A stretch of 64,000 nt of DNA from Rhizobium acidisoli (GTDB taxonomy: Bacteria > Pseudomonadota > Alphaproteobacteria > Rhizobiales > Rhizobiaceae), in the NCBI RefSeq assembly GCF_002531755.2, contig NZ_CP034998.1, positions 310,001 to 374,000 on the forward strand, in the 5' to 3' direction. Position numbers and translations under genes: made by a program. Below, one piece after another: positions 45,256 through 53,725 of this stretch (positions are counted from its first letter, which is position 1; each line of letters starts with the position of its first letter). The notes below the pieces were generated by a model that had not been told where the DNA came from, did not search any database, and was given only the letters and a program-made list of their open reading frames with translations.

Positions 45256-45819
45256 GTGGCTATTTCGCCCCCCAGTGATCTGGTCCTGGACGTTGTCAAA
45301 GCTGCCGACCCCATGGAGGTTCAGGCGGCTCAGGAAAAATTGAAGGCAAATCGTGCGGCCTTTGCCGCAACGAGCCTCGCCGAAAACGGCAAGGGCTTCT
45401 CCAATACGGTCGACGTTCTCGACCATATCAGCCAGAAGAGCGGCCTCAACAACATCCAGAACCGCACCAAGGCTGAGGAAGTGCCGGAAAGCTACCGGAA
45501 ATTCGAGGCCATGGTCCTGCAGAATTTCGTCAAGTCCATGCTGCCGAGCGAAAGCGAAGACGTTTACGGCAAGGGCGCGACCGGCGATATCTGGAAGGGC
45601 ATGATGGCCGAACAGCTCGGCAACACCATGGCCAAGGGCGACGGCATCGGCATCGCCAAGCAGATGTACGCCGAGCAGCTGCGCCGACAGGAAGGCAAGA
45701 TCGTCAATGCCTCGACCGATAATGATGACCGCAACACTGCGCTCAGCATGATCGACGACTTCCAGCGCAAGACATTCGGCACGCCGACTGCCGAAGCCAA
45801 GACCGATAGAACAGGATGA
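45256..45819 (+). CDS. flgJ: Rod-binding protein, FlgJ N-terminal type without muramidase domain
   Basis: Rod cap/assembly protein of 187 residues. The rod-binding domain is seen as SYRKFEAMVLQNFVKSMLPS, then GDIWKGMMAEQLGNTMAKGD and GIAKQMYAEQL. Enterobacterial FlgJ has a second, peptidoglycan-cleaving domain that is absent here. I chose a GTG start at 45256 with AGAGGA upstream. The last codons and the stop fall inside a palindromic repeat that begins at 45808. Confidence 0.88.
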   Translation: MAISPPSDLVLDVVKAADPMEVQAAQEKLKANRAAFAATSLAENGKGFSNTVDVLDHISQKSGLNNIQNRTKAEEVPESYRKFEAMVLQNFVKSMLPSESEDVYGKGATGDIWKGMMAEQLGNTMAKGDGIGIAKQMYAEQLRRQEGKIVNASTDNDDRNTALSMIDDFQRKTFGTPTAEAKTDRTG

Positions 45820-45921
45820 TTTTAGGCCGGTTGGCCTGAAACCTGAATCCTGTTCTCAATGAAATAGTTAGAGCGTGATGTCGCGCGAAATCCGCGCAGA
45901 CTTTTCGGCATGGTGCTCTAA
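45808..45921. repeat. Two adjacent palindromic repeats (mosaic element)
   Basis: First palindrome: AGAACAGGAT (45808-45817) and ATCCTGTTCT (45847-45856), with an inner AGGCC/GGCCT stem. Second: TTAGAGC (45868-45874) and GCTCTAA (45915-45921), enclosing CGAAATCCGC and TTTTCGGCAT. The first supplies the flgJ stop codon. RIME-like mosaic of a different type from the 9901 and 14631 copies. Confidence 0.7.
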
Positions 45922-45943
45922 GCGACGCATAACCGAGGGTAAA

Positions 45944-46309
45944 ATGGAAATAGTTTCGAACGAATACAGAATCAAATCCGTTCTCGGACGCCTCGAAATG
46001 ATCATCGACAATGAGAACACCCGGATCGGCAGCGATCCGCAGTTCGATCTCAAGGTCTCCAATGCGCATAAAAGCCGCTGCCTCTATGAGCTGTCGATGC
46101 TTTTCCGCGACACCGATCCGGCCGAGCTTGCCGCGGCCCATCTCGATCAGCTGCACGGGCTGAAGAAGAAGCTGGTTCTCAACGCCCGTCGGGTCGAGGC
46201 GCATCTCGAAGCGGTTCGCGCTGTCGCCGATCTGCTGAAGAACGCCGTTCAGGACGCCGATGCCGACGGGACCTATTCCCAGGAACAATTCGCCGCGCGT
46301 GGAAACTGA
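45944..46309 (+). CDS. FlgN-like export chaperone (candidate)
   Basis: Cytoplasmic helical protein of 121 residues (MEIVSNEYRIKSVLGRLEMI at the start). Later helices read LDQLHGLKKKLVLNARRVEA and AVRAVADLLKNAVQ. The size, all-helical pattern and short DADGTYS tail motif after the last helix resemble FlgN, the chaperone of FlgK and FlgL. Assignment is tentative. I start at ATG 45944 (GAGGG upstream), because the longer open frame runs through a repeat element. It overlaps the next gene by ATGA. Confidence 0.72.
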   Translation: MEIVSNEYRIKSVLGRLEMIIDNENTRIGSDPQFDLKVSNAHKSRCLYELSMLFRDTDPAELAAAHLDQLHGLKKKLVLNARRVEAHLEAVRAVADLLKNAVQDADADGTYSQEQFAARGN

Positions 46310-46848
46310 TGATCAAGCTCGTCCTCACCGGTGTCTGGGTTTGCGCCATCACCTTGGCATCGGTCTATTTCTCGGTGTACCTGGCGACCGCGCCGGCGCC
46401 TGCGGCAACGGATTCCAAGCAGAGCGCGCTTGAACTGGTGAAGGGTGAAACCATCACGGTGCCCATCATCGGTAACGGCGCGATCACCGGCTACTTCCTC
46501 GGCCGTGTTTCCTTCATGATGAACAAGGAGATGCTGAAGGGCGTGACGCTGCCGCTGGCCGAGATGACCACCGACGAGCTTTTCAGCCTGCTCGTCGGCA
46601 ACAAGATGGTCGATATCGCCCACATCAAATCCTTCGATCCGAAGGCCTTCCGCGAAGAGATCAAGAAGGGCATGAACGAGCGCCTCGGCGGCGAATATGT
46701 CGCCGACGTGATGCTGGAGCAGCTCGACTATCTCTCCAAGGAAGATGTCAAGGAAAGCTCGGCCGGGGCGCCGAAGAAGGTGGGCACACCGGTCAAGATC
46801 GTCGAGACCGCACCGGCCGGCGAAGCGCCGGCGCCGGCCGCCCACTAA
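46309..46848 (+). CDS. Conserved hypothetical membrane-anchored protein, end of the flhA unit
   Basis: Product of 179 residues with one N-terminal membrane segment (LVLTGVWVCAITLASVYFSV) and a periplasmic domain. The body reads KGETITVPIIGNGAITGYFL, then LGRVSFMMNKEMLKG and AEMTTDELFSLLVGNKMVDI. The tail is Ala/Pro-rich. The layout (single anchor, then a beta-rich periplasmic domain with a membrane-distal helix) recalls FliL, but I cannot confirm kinship. It is the last gene before a terminator. Confidence 0.8.
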   Translation: MIKLVLTGVWVCAITLASVYFSVYLATAPAPAATDSKQSALELVKGETITVPIIGNGAITGYFLGRVSFMMNKEMLKGVTLPLAEMTTDELFSLLVGNKMVDIAHIKSFDPKAFREEIKKGMNERLGGEYVADVMLEQLDYLSKEDVKESSAGAPKKVGTPVKIVETAPAGEAPAPAAH

Positions 46849-46871
46849 GCACCACAACTGTATCGACGAAC

Positions 46872-46895
46872 AACGGCGCCGCAGGGCGCCGTTTT
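46872..46895 (+). terminator. Rho-independent terminator after the flagellar cluster
   Basis: AACGGCGCC-GCAG-GGCGCCGTT perfect 9-bp stem followed by TT, 23 bases after the last flagellar gene. It marks the right end of the motility cluster. Confidence 0.85.
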
Positions 46896-47136
46896 CCGTT
46901 GGCGCGCATAGTTAATAAACTACTTATGCGAGCATGGAAATTCAAGGAATTTTCCTAAGGGTTGTTTGAAACCGTCCTGATATACCCGCTGTTACAGCTT
47001 GACATGTGCCGCTTCCGAAATCGGGGCGACGCCGTCACGGCGGGACGCAACCGGGGCTTTCGAGGGCTCGGTGCGGAGGTGTGGGCTTGTTTTCCGGGAT
47101 GTCGGGCGCATGAAGCATCCTCGGCAGGAGGTAGGA

Positions 47137-47976
47137 ATGAATCTGATTGCGAACTTCGCGGTGCTCGCATCGCGGCGGACGATCTTCGATCTGCCGGTCT
47201 GCGATCTCGGCTGGGACGACGCCCTCGTTTTCATCAACGAGCTGGCCTCCATTCCCGTCGGCCAGACCGTGGTTTGCTTCGTCAACGCCCATAACATGCT
47301 GACCGCGCTTCACGATGACGAATATTACCGGATCATGTCGCACAATCTGGTGCTGCCGGATGGTATCGGTCTCAACATCGCATCGCAGATCGCCCATGGT
47401 TCGCCCTTTCCCGCCAATCTGAACGGCACCGATTTTGTGCCGGCCTTCCTCACCTTCATGGAGGCCCCGCGCCGCATCGGCCTGATTGGCGGCACGCGTT
47501 CGGTCGTCGAGGCGGCGGCGGAAAATTTCCGCAGGCATACGCCCTGGCATGAATTCGTCGTCGTTTCCGACGGTTATTTCGACAAGGTCGATTCCACTGA
47601 GGTCACTGAGGAGATCGAGCGCCAAAAGCTCGACATTCTGATCGTCGGCATGGGAACACCGCTGCAGGAAAAATGGGTCCACGATCATATCCGCGCCGAT
47701 CATGCGCGCCTGGTGCTGACGGTGGGCGCTCTCTTCGACTTCGTCTCCGGCGCCGTCCCGCGTGCGCCGAGGACGGTGCGGATGATGCGCCTGGAATGGG
47801 CCTATCGCCTGCTGCAGGAGCCGACGCGACTCTGGCGCCGCTACGTCATCGGCATCCCGGTCTTCCTTTTCCATGTCCTGCGCTATCGCTTCCGCCGGCG
47901 CGAACGAATCCTCAGCCATCCGGAAGAACACAACACCGCGCTGCAGCCACGGTCGGAACACAAGAAGGCAAGCTGA
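47137..47976 (+). CDS. WecG/TagA/CpsF family (GT26) glycosyltransferase
   Basis: Transfers N-acetyl-mannosamine-type or glucuronic-type sugars to lipid-linked intermediates in related systems. The 279-residue protein shows NAHNMLTALHDDEYYRIMSH, the key LVLPDGIGLNIASQ block, GMGTPLQEKWVHDH and GALFDFVSGAVPRAPRTVRM. I chose ATG 47137, which has CAGGAGGTAGGA upstream. The open frame extends further, but without signals. It precedes a Wzz/GumC-like gene, which suggests a surface polysaccharide. Substrate unknown. Confidence 0.88.
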   Translation: MNLIANFAVLASRRTIFDLPVCDLGWDDALVFINELASIPVGQTVVCFVNAHNMLTALHDDEYYRIMSHNLVLPDGIGLNIASQIAHGSPFPANLNGTDFVPAFLTFMEAPRRIGLIGGTRSVVEAAAENFRRHTPWHEFVVVSDGYFDKVDSTEVTEEIERQKLDILIVGMGTPLQEKWVHDHIRADHARLVLTVGALFDFVSGAVPRAPRTVRMMRLEWAYRLLQEPTRLWRRYVIGIPVFLFHVLRYRFRRRERILSHPEEHNTALQPRSEHKKAS

Positions 47977-48159
47977 CCCTCGCGTCTTTCCAAGTGACTA
48001 TGGCGCTTAGGAATACATCCTTGGATCGATTCCGATTTGAGGAGAGATGCATAGTTCTTACACGCGGCGGTTAACCATTTCTTTGCCATGAATATTTAGA
48101 CTGGCTTAATCATCTGCATCCGTGCGGATGAGCGAATTCGGCCATCATGTGCATGAGAT

Positions 48160-49980
48160 GTGGCGCAAATGTACGATATCAGGGCCAGAAGCAGCTTTCA
48201 CGATCGCCCAGCCACCCGGCCGGCGGCGGCCGCACCGGCGCGCGCCCACGACGATCGCTATGGACTGCCTGGGGGCGTGCCCCGGTCGAACCGGCCCGAT
48301 ATCGCGCCGCCCGAAGCCGAACTGCTGCGCGCCATCGGCCGCGCGCTGGAAGAGCAGCGCGCCAAAGCGGCGCGCACGGCGCCGCTGGTCGATCGCATCG
48401 AAACCATCCTCGGCAATCACCTGCGGGCGGCCAACGACATCGGCCATCCGCTTCCTCAGGAACTGGCGCGCGGTGAAGAACCGGTTGCTCCGACCGACGC
48501 GCCGCTGATCTCATCCGAACCGCTGGCCGCGCTCGTTAAGGAACCGGCCGAGCCTTGCCCGGTAGCGCCGCGGCGGCGTGTCGGCGGCAGCGCAGTTGTG
48601 ATGACGGTCGCCGCTGCGACGATGATCGGAGCCGGTCTGCCGGTGCTGATGCCGGTTTCGCCGGCCCTCTACCGTGCCGAAGCAACGTTTGCGGTAAAGA
48701 CCGATGCCGCCAGCCGGGCCGCCTTCACCGAGGCTGCGGCGAAAGGGCTGATGTCGGCACGGGTGGTTGCTTCGACGGTTGCCGCCCTGAAACTCGACCA
48801 CGATCCCGAATTTGCCGGCCAGAGGGCCAATGCGCTCGGCGTTGCGCTCGATCTGCTCTCGGCGACGGGTGCTGCTGCCGACCCGGCCTCGCGGGCCGAG
48901 GCAACCTTGAAGCATTCGGTGGAGATCCTGCCCGATGCCGCCGCCGGCACGATCCTCGTGCGGGTGACGACCGGCGACAGCGGCAAATCCATGCGCATCG
49001 CCGCAAGGCTTGCCGAAGCGGTTTCCCCGGCGAACGGAACCGGCGGCAACACCGAAAGCGACGCCGCCTTGCGCAAGGCCTATGACGAGGCGAAAGCAGA
49101 ACTTGCAGCCTTCACGGCAAAGAGCGGCGAGGGCAACGTCAAGGTGGCCGTCGATCTTCGCCGCCAGATCGACCGGCTCGATGCCGATCTGAAACAGGCC
49201 GACCAATCTATCCTGGAAGCCAAAACGCAGGCCGACCGGTTGAAAGCCGCAAAACTTACCGGCGTGCTCGACGGTTCTCTCCCCTCCGATATGCTCTCGC
49301 CGGCGCTGCAGGACTGGCGCGACAAATATGCTGTCGCCAGGACAGCGCTTGCGCAGCTTTCGGCCGAACTCGGCCCGCGCCATCCGCGGCTGTTGCAGCA
49401 GCAGGCCGAAACCGATGGTATCAAGGAGAATATGGGCAAGGAGCTTGCCCGTCTTGCCCAGGCCGCCAACGCCGCCGCCAAGACCGCCGTCGATGCGCGC
49501 AAGGGCCTGAACGACCGGCGCAACACACTGATTGCGCAAAGTCGGGATACCGGCGTCGATCTTGCCCGGCTGACCGAACTCAGCGAGAAGGCGGCCGCCG
49601 CGCGTTCGCGCCTGGACGATACGGCCTCCGCCTCGGCGGGCCCGGCCGGCGACGGCCATATCACTCTGATGAAGCCGGCGCTGGCAACGGCGGTATCGGC
49701 GCCCGACGGCCTGACCGGCCGCTCGCTGGCCGGTGCTGCCGCGGGTTTCGCCGCCGGTCTTGCTGCGGCTTTCCTGCTGCGCCTGCGTAAACCCGTGGCC
49801 GCAGCCGAAGAGGAAATGCCGCTGTCCCAAGCGCTGTCCAAACCGATATCTTCGGCACCGCCGGCATCGCACCCGGTCGCAGCCGAGGTCGAAGAGATGG
49901 AGGCGCTGCGCTCCGAAATCTCCGGCCTGCGCGACCGGCTTCTTGTTCATGGCCTCGACGCGCGGCAGCCGCTGCGTTGA
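48160..49980 (+). CDS. Wzz/GumC-like polysaccharide chain-length protein
   Basis: Inner membrane protein of 606 residues. An Ala/Pro-rich cytoplasmic N-terminus of about 140 residues is followed by a first membrane segment (AVVMTVAAATMIGAGLPVLM). Next come the Wzz-type periplasmic start (LYRAEATFAVKTDAASR), a long coiled coil (about 290-480) containing AELGPRHPRL, and a second membrane segment near 530-550. There is no C-terminal tyrosine kinase. A GTG start is used; ATG 48169 is an alternative. Probably works with the preceding glycosyltransferase. Confidence 0.82.
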   Translation: MAQMYDIRARSSFHDRPATRPAAAAPARAHDDRYGLPGGVPRSNRPDIAPPEAELLRAIGRALEEQRAKAARTAPLVDRIETILGNHLRAANDIGHPLPQELARGEEPVAPTDAPLISSEPLAALVKEPAEPCPVAPRRRVGGSAVVMTVAAATMIGAGLPVLMPVSPALYRAEATFAVKTDAASRAAFTEAAAKGLMSARVVASTVAALKLDHDPEFAGQRANALGVALDLLSATGAAADPASRAEATLKHSVEILPDAAAGTILVRVTTGDSGKSMRIAARLAEAVSPANGTGGNTESDAALRKAYDEAKAELAAFTAKSGEGNVKVAVDLRRQIDRLDADLKQADQSILEAKTQADRLKAAKLTGVLDGSLPSDMLSPALQDWRDKYAVARTALAQLSAELGPRHPRLLQQQAETDGIKENMGKELARLAQAANAAAKTAVDARKGLNDRRNTLIAQSRDTGVDLARLTELSEKAAAARSRLDDTASASAGPAGDGHITLMKPALATAVSAPDGLTGRSLAGAAAGFAAGLAAAFLLRLRKPVAAAEEEMPLSQALSKPISSAPPASHPVAAEVEEMEALRSEISGLRDRLLVHGLDARQPLR

Positions 49981-50101
49981 ACGAAACATTTCCTTGCATT
50001 TTTGATATTGCCTTGCTGCTTTCCGACAGGATAGGGCGTTAGCGGGCATTTGACGCTCGCCGACTATCCATAGATTGGCGCGAAACAGGGCGGAGAGACG
50101 C

Positions 50102-51001
50102 GTGACGACAGTAATCGACGGCAAGAACGTAGCTGCATCGGTCATTCAGACGGTCAAGAGTGCGACGGCAGCGCTGGAAAAGAGCAGCGGCGTCACCACC
50201 GGTCTTGCGGTCGTCATCGTCGGTGACGATCCGGCAAGTCACGCCTATGTCGGCTCCAAGGGCCGCATGGCCAAGGAATGCGGCTTCAAATCGGTCCAGC
50301 ACACGCTGCCGGCCGAGACCAGCCAGGAGGAGTTGGCAGCCCTCGTCGCCACCCTCAACGCCGATCCGTCGATCCACGGCATCCTGGTGCAACTACCGCT
50401 GCCGAAGCCGCTCGACAGCGAGCCGATCATCCAGTCGATCCTGCCGGAAAAGGATGTCGACGGCTTGAGCATTGCCAATGCCGGCAAGCTTGCCATCGGC
50501 GACCTGAAGACCGGACTGGTCTCCTGCACGCCGGCCGGCGCCATGGTCTTCGTCCGCCGCACCCATGGCGAGGATCTCTCCGGCCTCAACGCCGTCGTCA
50601 TCGGCCGCTCCAACCTGTTCGGCAAGCCGATGGCGCAATTGCTGCTCAACGCCAATGCGACGGTGACGATCGCGCATTCGAGAACCAAGAACCTCGCCGA
50701 GGTCTGCCGCAATGCCGATATTCTGGTCGCCGCCGTCGGCCGGCCTGAGATGGTCAAGGCAGATTGGGTCAAGCCGGGTGCGACGGTCATCGACGTCGGC
50801 ATCAACCGCGTGCCAGCCCCCGAAAGAGGCGAGGGCAAGACCCGGCTCGTCGGCGACGTTGCCTTCCGCGAAGTCTCCGAAGTCGCCAGCACCATCACCC
50901 CGGTCCCTGGCGGCGTCGGCCCGATGACCATCGCCATGCTGATGGCCAACACGGTCATCGCCGCCCATCGCGCCGCAGGGCAGACCCCGCCACAATTTTG
51001 A
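50102..51001 (+). CDS. folD: Bifunctional methylenetetrahydrofolate dehydrogenase/cyclohydrolase FolD
   Basis: Interconverts 5,10-methylene-, methenyl- and 10-formyl-tetrahydrofolate, feeding one-carbon units to purines and formyl-Met. The 299-residue protein has the substrate site [29 protein letters not shown] and [15 protein letters not shown]. The nucleotide-binding part is [20 protein letters not shown] and the C-terminal signature is [15 protein letters not shown] chose GTG 50102 (GGAGAG upstream). The longer open frame from 50075 adds only a charged peptide. Housekeeping gene, not obviously linked to either neighbour. Confidence 0.96.
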   Translation: MTTVIDGKNVAASVIQTVKSATAALEKSSGVTTGLAVVIVGDDPASHAYVGSKGRMAKECGFKSVQHTLPAETSQEELAALVATLNADPSIHGILVQLPLPKPLDSEPIIQSILPEKDVDGLSIANAGKLAIGDLKTGLVSCTPAGAMVFVRRTHGEDLSGLNAVVIGRSNLFGKPMAQLLLNANATVTIAHSRTKNLAEVCRNADILVAAVGRPEMVKADWVKPGATVIDVGINRVPAPERGEGKTRLVGDVAFREVSEVASTITPVPGGVGPMTIAMLMANTVIAAHRAAGQTPPQF

Positions 51002-51004
51002 TTG

Positions 51005-52030
51005 TTAGGACTGCGGGGCAGGGCCGGTCGAAGCCCGGACGATCAGTTCGGTCTTCCAGAGCTCCTGTTCGGGAAAGGGGCCTGCCTCTTTCACCGTGCC
51101 GATCAGCCGCTGGGCGATGCGAACGCCGGCGGCCCTCAGCGAGGAGCGCGTCGTCGTCAGCGGCACGGAGAAATTTTCCGGCTTCAACAGCGGCAGCACA
51201 TCGTCATGGGCGATCAGCGAGATATCCTCGCCGAGCCGCAATCCGGCCTGGTTGACCGCGCGGATCGCGCCGAGCGCCAGCACCGTGCTGGCGCAGAGGA
51301 TGGCTGTCGGCCGCTCCGACAGCTGCAGGAAATGTTCCATCGCCAGCAGGCCTTGCTCGTCCGTCATCAGCGCATGGCTGACGCAATCCTCGTCGAGCGC
51401 CAGCCCGCGCTCGGCCAGCGCCGCTATCACGCCGTTCTTCCTGCGGATGGCGAAATCGAGATGCATCGGGCCGTTCATCAGCGCAAAGCGCGTATGGCCG
51501 AGCTGCAGCAGAAGCCGCGTCGCATCGTAGAAGGCGCCTTCATTGTCGATGTCGAGAAAGGGATAGTCGGGTTCCGAGCCGAAGGATCGCCCGTGCACGA
51601 CATAGGGCATCGAGAGCGATTTCAGCATGGGGAGCCGCGGGTCGTGGCCGCGCATATAGGCAACGAACAGCGCATCGACATTGCCGCTGATCGCCAGGCG
51701 CCTGAGTGCTGCAACCTCGTCATCCGGGTCGGCCGGCATGATGACGAAGTGGAAGTCGTGGCGCACGGCCTCTTCGCCGAGCCCGGCCAGGAATTCGCCG
51801 AAATGCACGTCGGACTGATGGCCGGGCGCCGTCGGCATGACAAGGCCGATCGAGCCGGCCTTGCCGGTCGCAAGCCGCTGCGCCGCCTTGTTCGGGCGAT
51901 ACCCGGTTTCCTTGACTGCTTGAAGCACGCGCTCCCGGGTGGCCTCGTTGACCTCCGGATAACCGTTGAGCGCTCGGCTCACCGTCGTCTGCGACAGCCC
52001 CAGCAATTCCGATAGCTGTTTAAGATTCAC
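51005..52030 (-). CDS. aglR: LacI-family transcriptional regulator of the agl operon
   Basis: Regulator of 341 residues. The N-terminal LacI helix-turn-helix reads NLKQLSELLGLSQTTVSRAL, and NGYPEVNEATRERVLQAVKE follows. The periplasmic-binding-like effector domain spans about 60-341 (SIGLVMPTAPGHQSDVHFGE). It is divergent from aglE, with AAAGCGCTTT operators between, so it very likely represses the aglEFGAK genes until an alpha-glucoside is present. The symbol follows the Sinorhizobium agl locus, which has this order. Confidence 0.9.
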   Translation of the reverse strand: MNLKQLSELLGLSQTTVSRALNGYPEVNEATRERVLQAVKETGYRPNKAAQRLATGKAGSIGLVMPTAPGHQSDVHFGEFLAGLGEEAVRHDFHFVIMPADPDDEVAALRRLAISGNVDALFVAYMRGHDPRLPMLKSLSMPYVVHGRSFGSEPDYPFLDIDNEGAFYDATRLLLQLGHTRFALMNGPMHLDFAIRRKNGVIAALAERGLALDEDCVSHALMTDEQGLLAMEHFLQLSERPTAILCASTVLALGAIRAVNQAGLRLGEDISLIAHDDVLPLLKPENFSVPLTTTRSSLRAAGVRIAQRLIGTVKEAGPFPEQELWKTELIVRASTGPAPQS

Positions 52031-52097
52031 CTGCTATGCTTCCTCCCGGCCCGCCCGTCGGCCGTTTCCAATAGGCCTGCCGCCTCCCAGTGGCATC

Positions 52098-52109
52098 CAA
52101 AGCGCTTTC
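52098..52109. promoter_or_regulatory. LacI-type operator CAAAGCGCTTTC near aglR
   Basis: Palindromic core AAAGCGCTTT (52099-52108), 68 bases upstream of the aglR start. Typical LacI/GalR half-site symmetry; probably autoregulation or looping with the site at 52259. Confidence 0.6.
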
Positions 52110-52220
52110 AATTATGTAGCATCTGGCGCGCTTGACTCAAGAAAAATCGCTCCATATTTCCCGATAGTCGCTGCTGCAGCGCGAAAGCGGGCAGGTTTGC
52201 GGCGTGTTTTCGTGAAATGA

Positions 52221-52249
52221 CTTGACTCCATTCCACCGAAAGTGGAATG
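52221..52249 (+). promoter_or_regulatory. aglE promoter region with inverted repeat
   Basis: CTTGAC (52221-52226) is a good -35 hexamer. It is followed by the perfect inverted repeat CATTCCAC-CGAAA-GTGGAATG (52229-52249), which would lie over the core promoter. A second CTTGAC is at 52131-52136. Candidate activator or repressor site. Confidence 0.45.
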
Positions 52250-52258
52250 AGTTGGGTG

Positions 52259-52272
52259 TCAAAGCGCTTTGA
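52259..52272. promoter_or_regulatory. LacI-type operator TCAAAGCGCTTTGA upstream of aglE
   Basis: Perfect 14-bp palindrome, 55 bases before the aglE ATG and just downstream of the likely promoter. It shares its core with the site at 52098-52109. Probable AglR binding site. Confidence 0.65.
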
Positions 52273-52327
52273 AATTTCTTTTAAAGGGAATTCGGCGTGG
52301 TTGGGATTGTGATGGGAGGTTGATCAC

Positions 52328-53689
52328 ATGAAAAAGTCATTGTTGATGGGCGTTGCCGTGGCAGCGCTTTTTGCCGGTGCTGCATCCGCGGCCGATCTGA
52401 AATTTGCCCCGGGACAGGATGCCAGGTTTAACTGGAAGAGCTATGACGAATTCAAGGCCGCTCATGCCGATCTGAAGGGTCAGCCGCTGACGATCTTCGG
52501 GCCGTGGCGCGGCGAGGACGAGGCGTTCTTCATGAGCGTTCTTGCCTATTTCACCGAAGCGACCGGCATTGATGCCAAATACTCCTCGTCCGAAAACTAC
52601 GAACAGCAGATCGTCATCGACACGCAGGCTGGCTCGCCGCCGAACATCGCCGTTCTGCCGCAGCCGGGCCTCTTCGCCGACCTCGCCAGCAAGGGCTTCC
52701 TGACGCCGCTCGGCGACGAAAACTCCAAGTGGATCAAGGACAATTACGGCGCCGGCGACAGCTGGGTCGGTTACGGCACCTATAAGGGCAAGGATGGCAA
52801 GGAGGCCTTCTACGCCTTCCCATACAAGGCCGACGTGAAGTCGCTGGTCTGGTATGTTCCGGAGAACTTCGAGGAAGCCGGCTACAAGATCCCGACGACC
52901 ATGGAAGAGCTGCATGCCCTGACCGACCAGATCGTCAAGGACGGCGGCGTTCCCTGGTGCATCGGTCTCGGTTCCGGCGGTGCCACCGGCTGGCCGGCGA
53001 CCGACTGGGTCGAGGACATCATGCTGCGCACCCAGCCGCCTGAGGCCTATGACAAGTGGACGACCAACGAGCTGAAGTTCACCGATCCGGCCGTCGTTGC
53101 CGCGATCGACGAGTTCGGCAAGTTCGCCAAGAACGAGAAATATGTCGACGGCGGCGTCGCGGCCGTGGCCTCGACCGATTTCCGCGACAGCCCGAAGGGC
53201 CTCTTTGCGGTTCCGCCGAAGTGCTACATGCACCATCAGGCCTCGTTCATCCCGTCCTTCTTCCCTGAGGGCACAAAGCTCGGCCAGGATGCCGACTTCT
53301 TCTACATGCCGACCTTTGCGTCGCATCCCGAACTCGGCAAGCCGGTTCTCGGCGCCGGCACGCTCGTTTCGATCACCAAGGACTCGAAGGCGGCCCGTGC
53401 CTTCATCGACTTCCTGAAGACCCCGATCGCGCATGAGGTCTGGATGGCGCAGTCGAGCTTCCTGACGCCGTATAAGGGTGTCAGCACCGAGGCCTATGCC
53501 AACCCGCAGATGAAGAAGGAAGGCGAGATCCTGACGTCGGCCACCACCTTCCGCTTCGACGGTTCCGACCTGATGCCGGGCAAGATCGGCGCCGGCGCCT
53601 TCTGGACGGGCATGGTCGATTTCGTCGGCGGCAAGTCGGCTGAAGAGGCTGCTGGCGAAATCCAGAGCGCCTGGGACGGCATCAAGTAA
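52328..53689 (+). CDS. aglE: Alpha-glucoside ABC transporter, periplasmic binding protein AglE
   Basis: Captures alpha-glucosides (such as maltose, sucrose or trehalose in Sinorhizobium) in the periplasm. The 453-residue precursor has a signal peptide (KSLLMGVAVAALFAGAASAA). The family-1 sugar-binding features include GQPLTIFGPWRGEDEAFFMS, QAGSPPNIAVLPQPGLFADL and FYAFPYKADVKSLVWYV. First gene of aglEFGAK, under the divergent AglR. A strong hairpin follows the stop, before aglF. Confidence 0.95.
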   Translation: MKKSLLMGVAVAALFAGAASAADLKFAPGQDARFNWKSYDEFKAAHADLKGQPLTIFGPWRGEDEAFFMSVLAYFTEATGIDAKYSSSENYEQQIVIDTQAGSPPNIAVLPQPGLFADLASKGFLTPLGDENSKWIKDNYGAGDSWVGYGTYKGKDGKEAFYAFPYKADVKSLVWYVPENFEEAGYKIPTTMEELHALTDQIVKDGGVPWCIGLGSGGATGWPATDWVEDIMLRTQPPEAYDKWTTNELKFTDPAVVAAIDEFGKFAKNEKYVDGGVAAVASTDFRDSPKGLFAVPPKCYMHHQASFIPSFFPEGTKLGQDADFFYMPTFASHPELGKPVLGAGTLVSITKDSKAARAFIDFLKTPIAHEVWMAQSSFLTPYKGVSTEAYANPQMKKEGEILTSATTFRFDGSDLMPGKIGAGAFWTGMVDFVGGKSAEEAAGEIQSAWDGIK

Positions 53690-53701
53690 TCTTCCAAAAT
53701 T

Positions 53702-53725
53702 ATGCCGCCGGCTTGCCGGCGGCAT
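53702..53725 (+). other. Hairpin between aglE and aglF
   Basis: ATGCCGCCGGC-TT-GCCGGCGGCAT perfect 11-bp stem 12 bases after aglE. No T run follows, so it is more likely an mRNA-stabilising or partial attenuation hairpin. That would allow more binding protein than permease. The rest of the 187-base gap shows no gene. Confidence 0.6.

Noticed and set aside
45875..45943. Longer N-terminus for the FlgN-like protein
   Set aside because: It would be coded by a palindromic repeat element. The ATG at 45944 has a GAGGG ribosome site.
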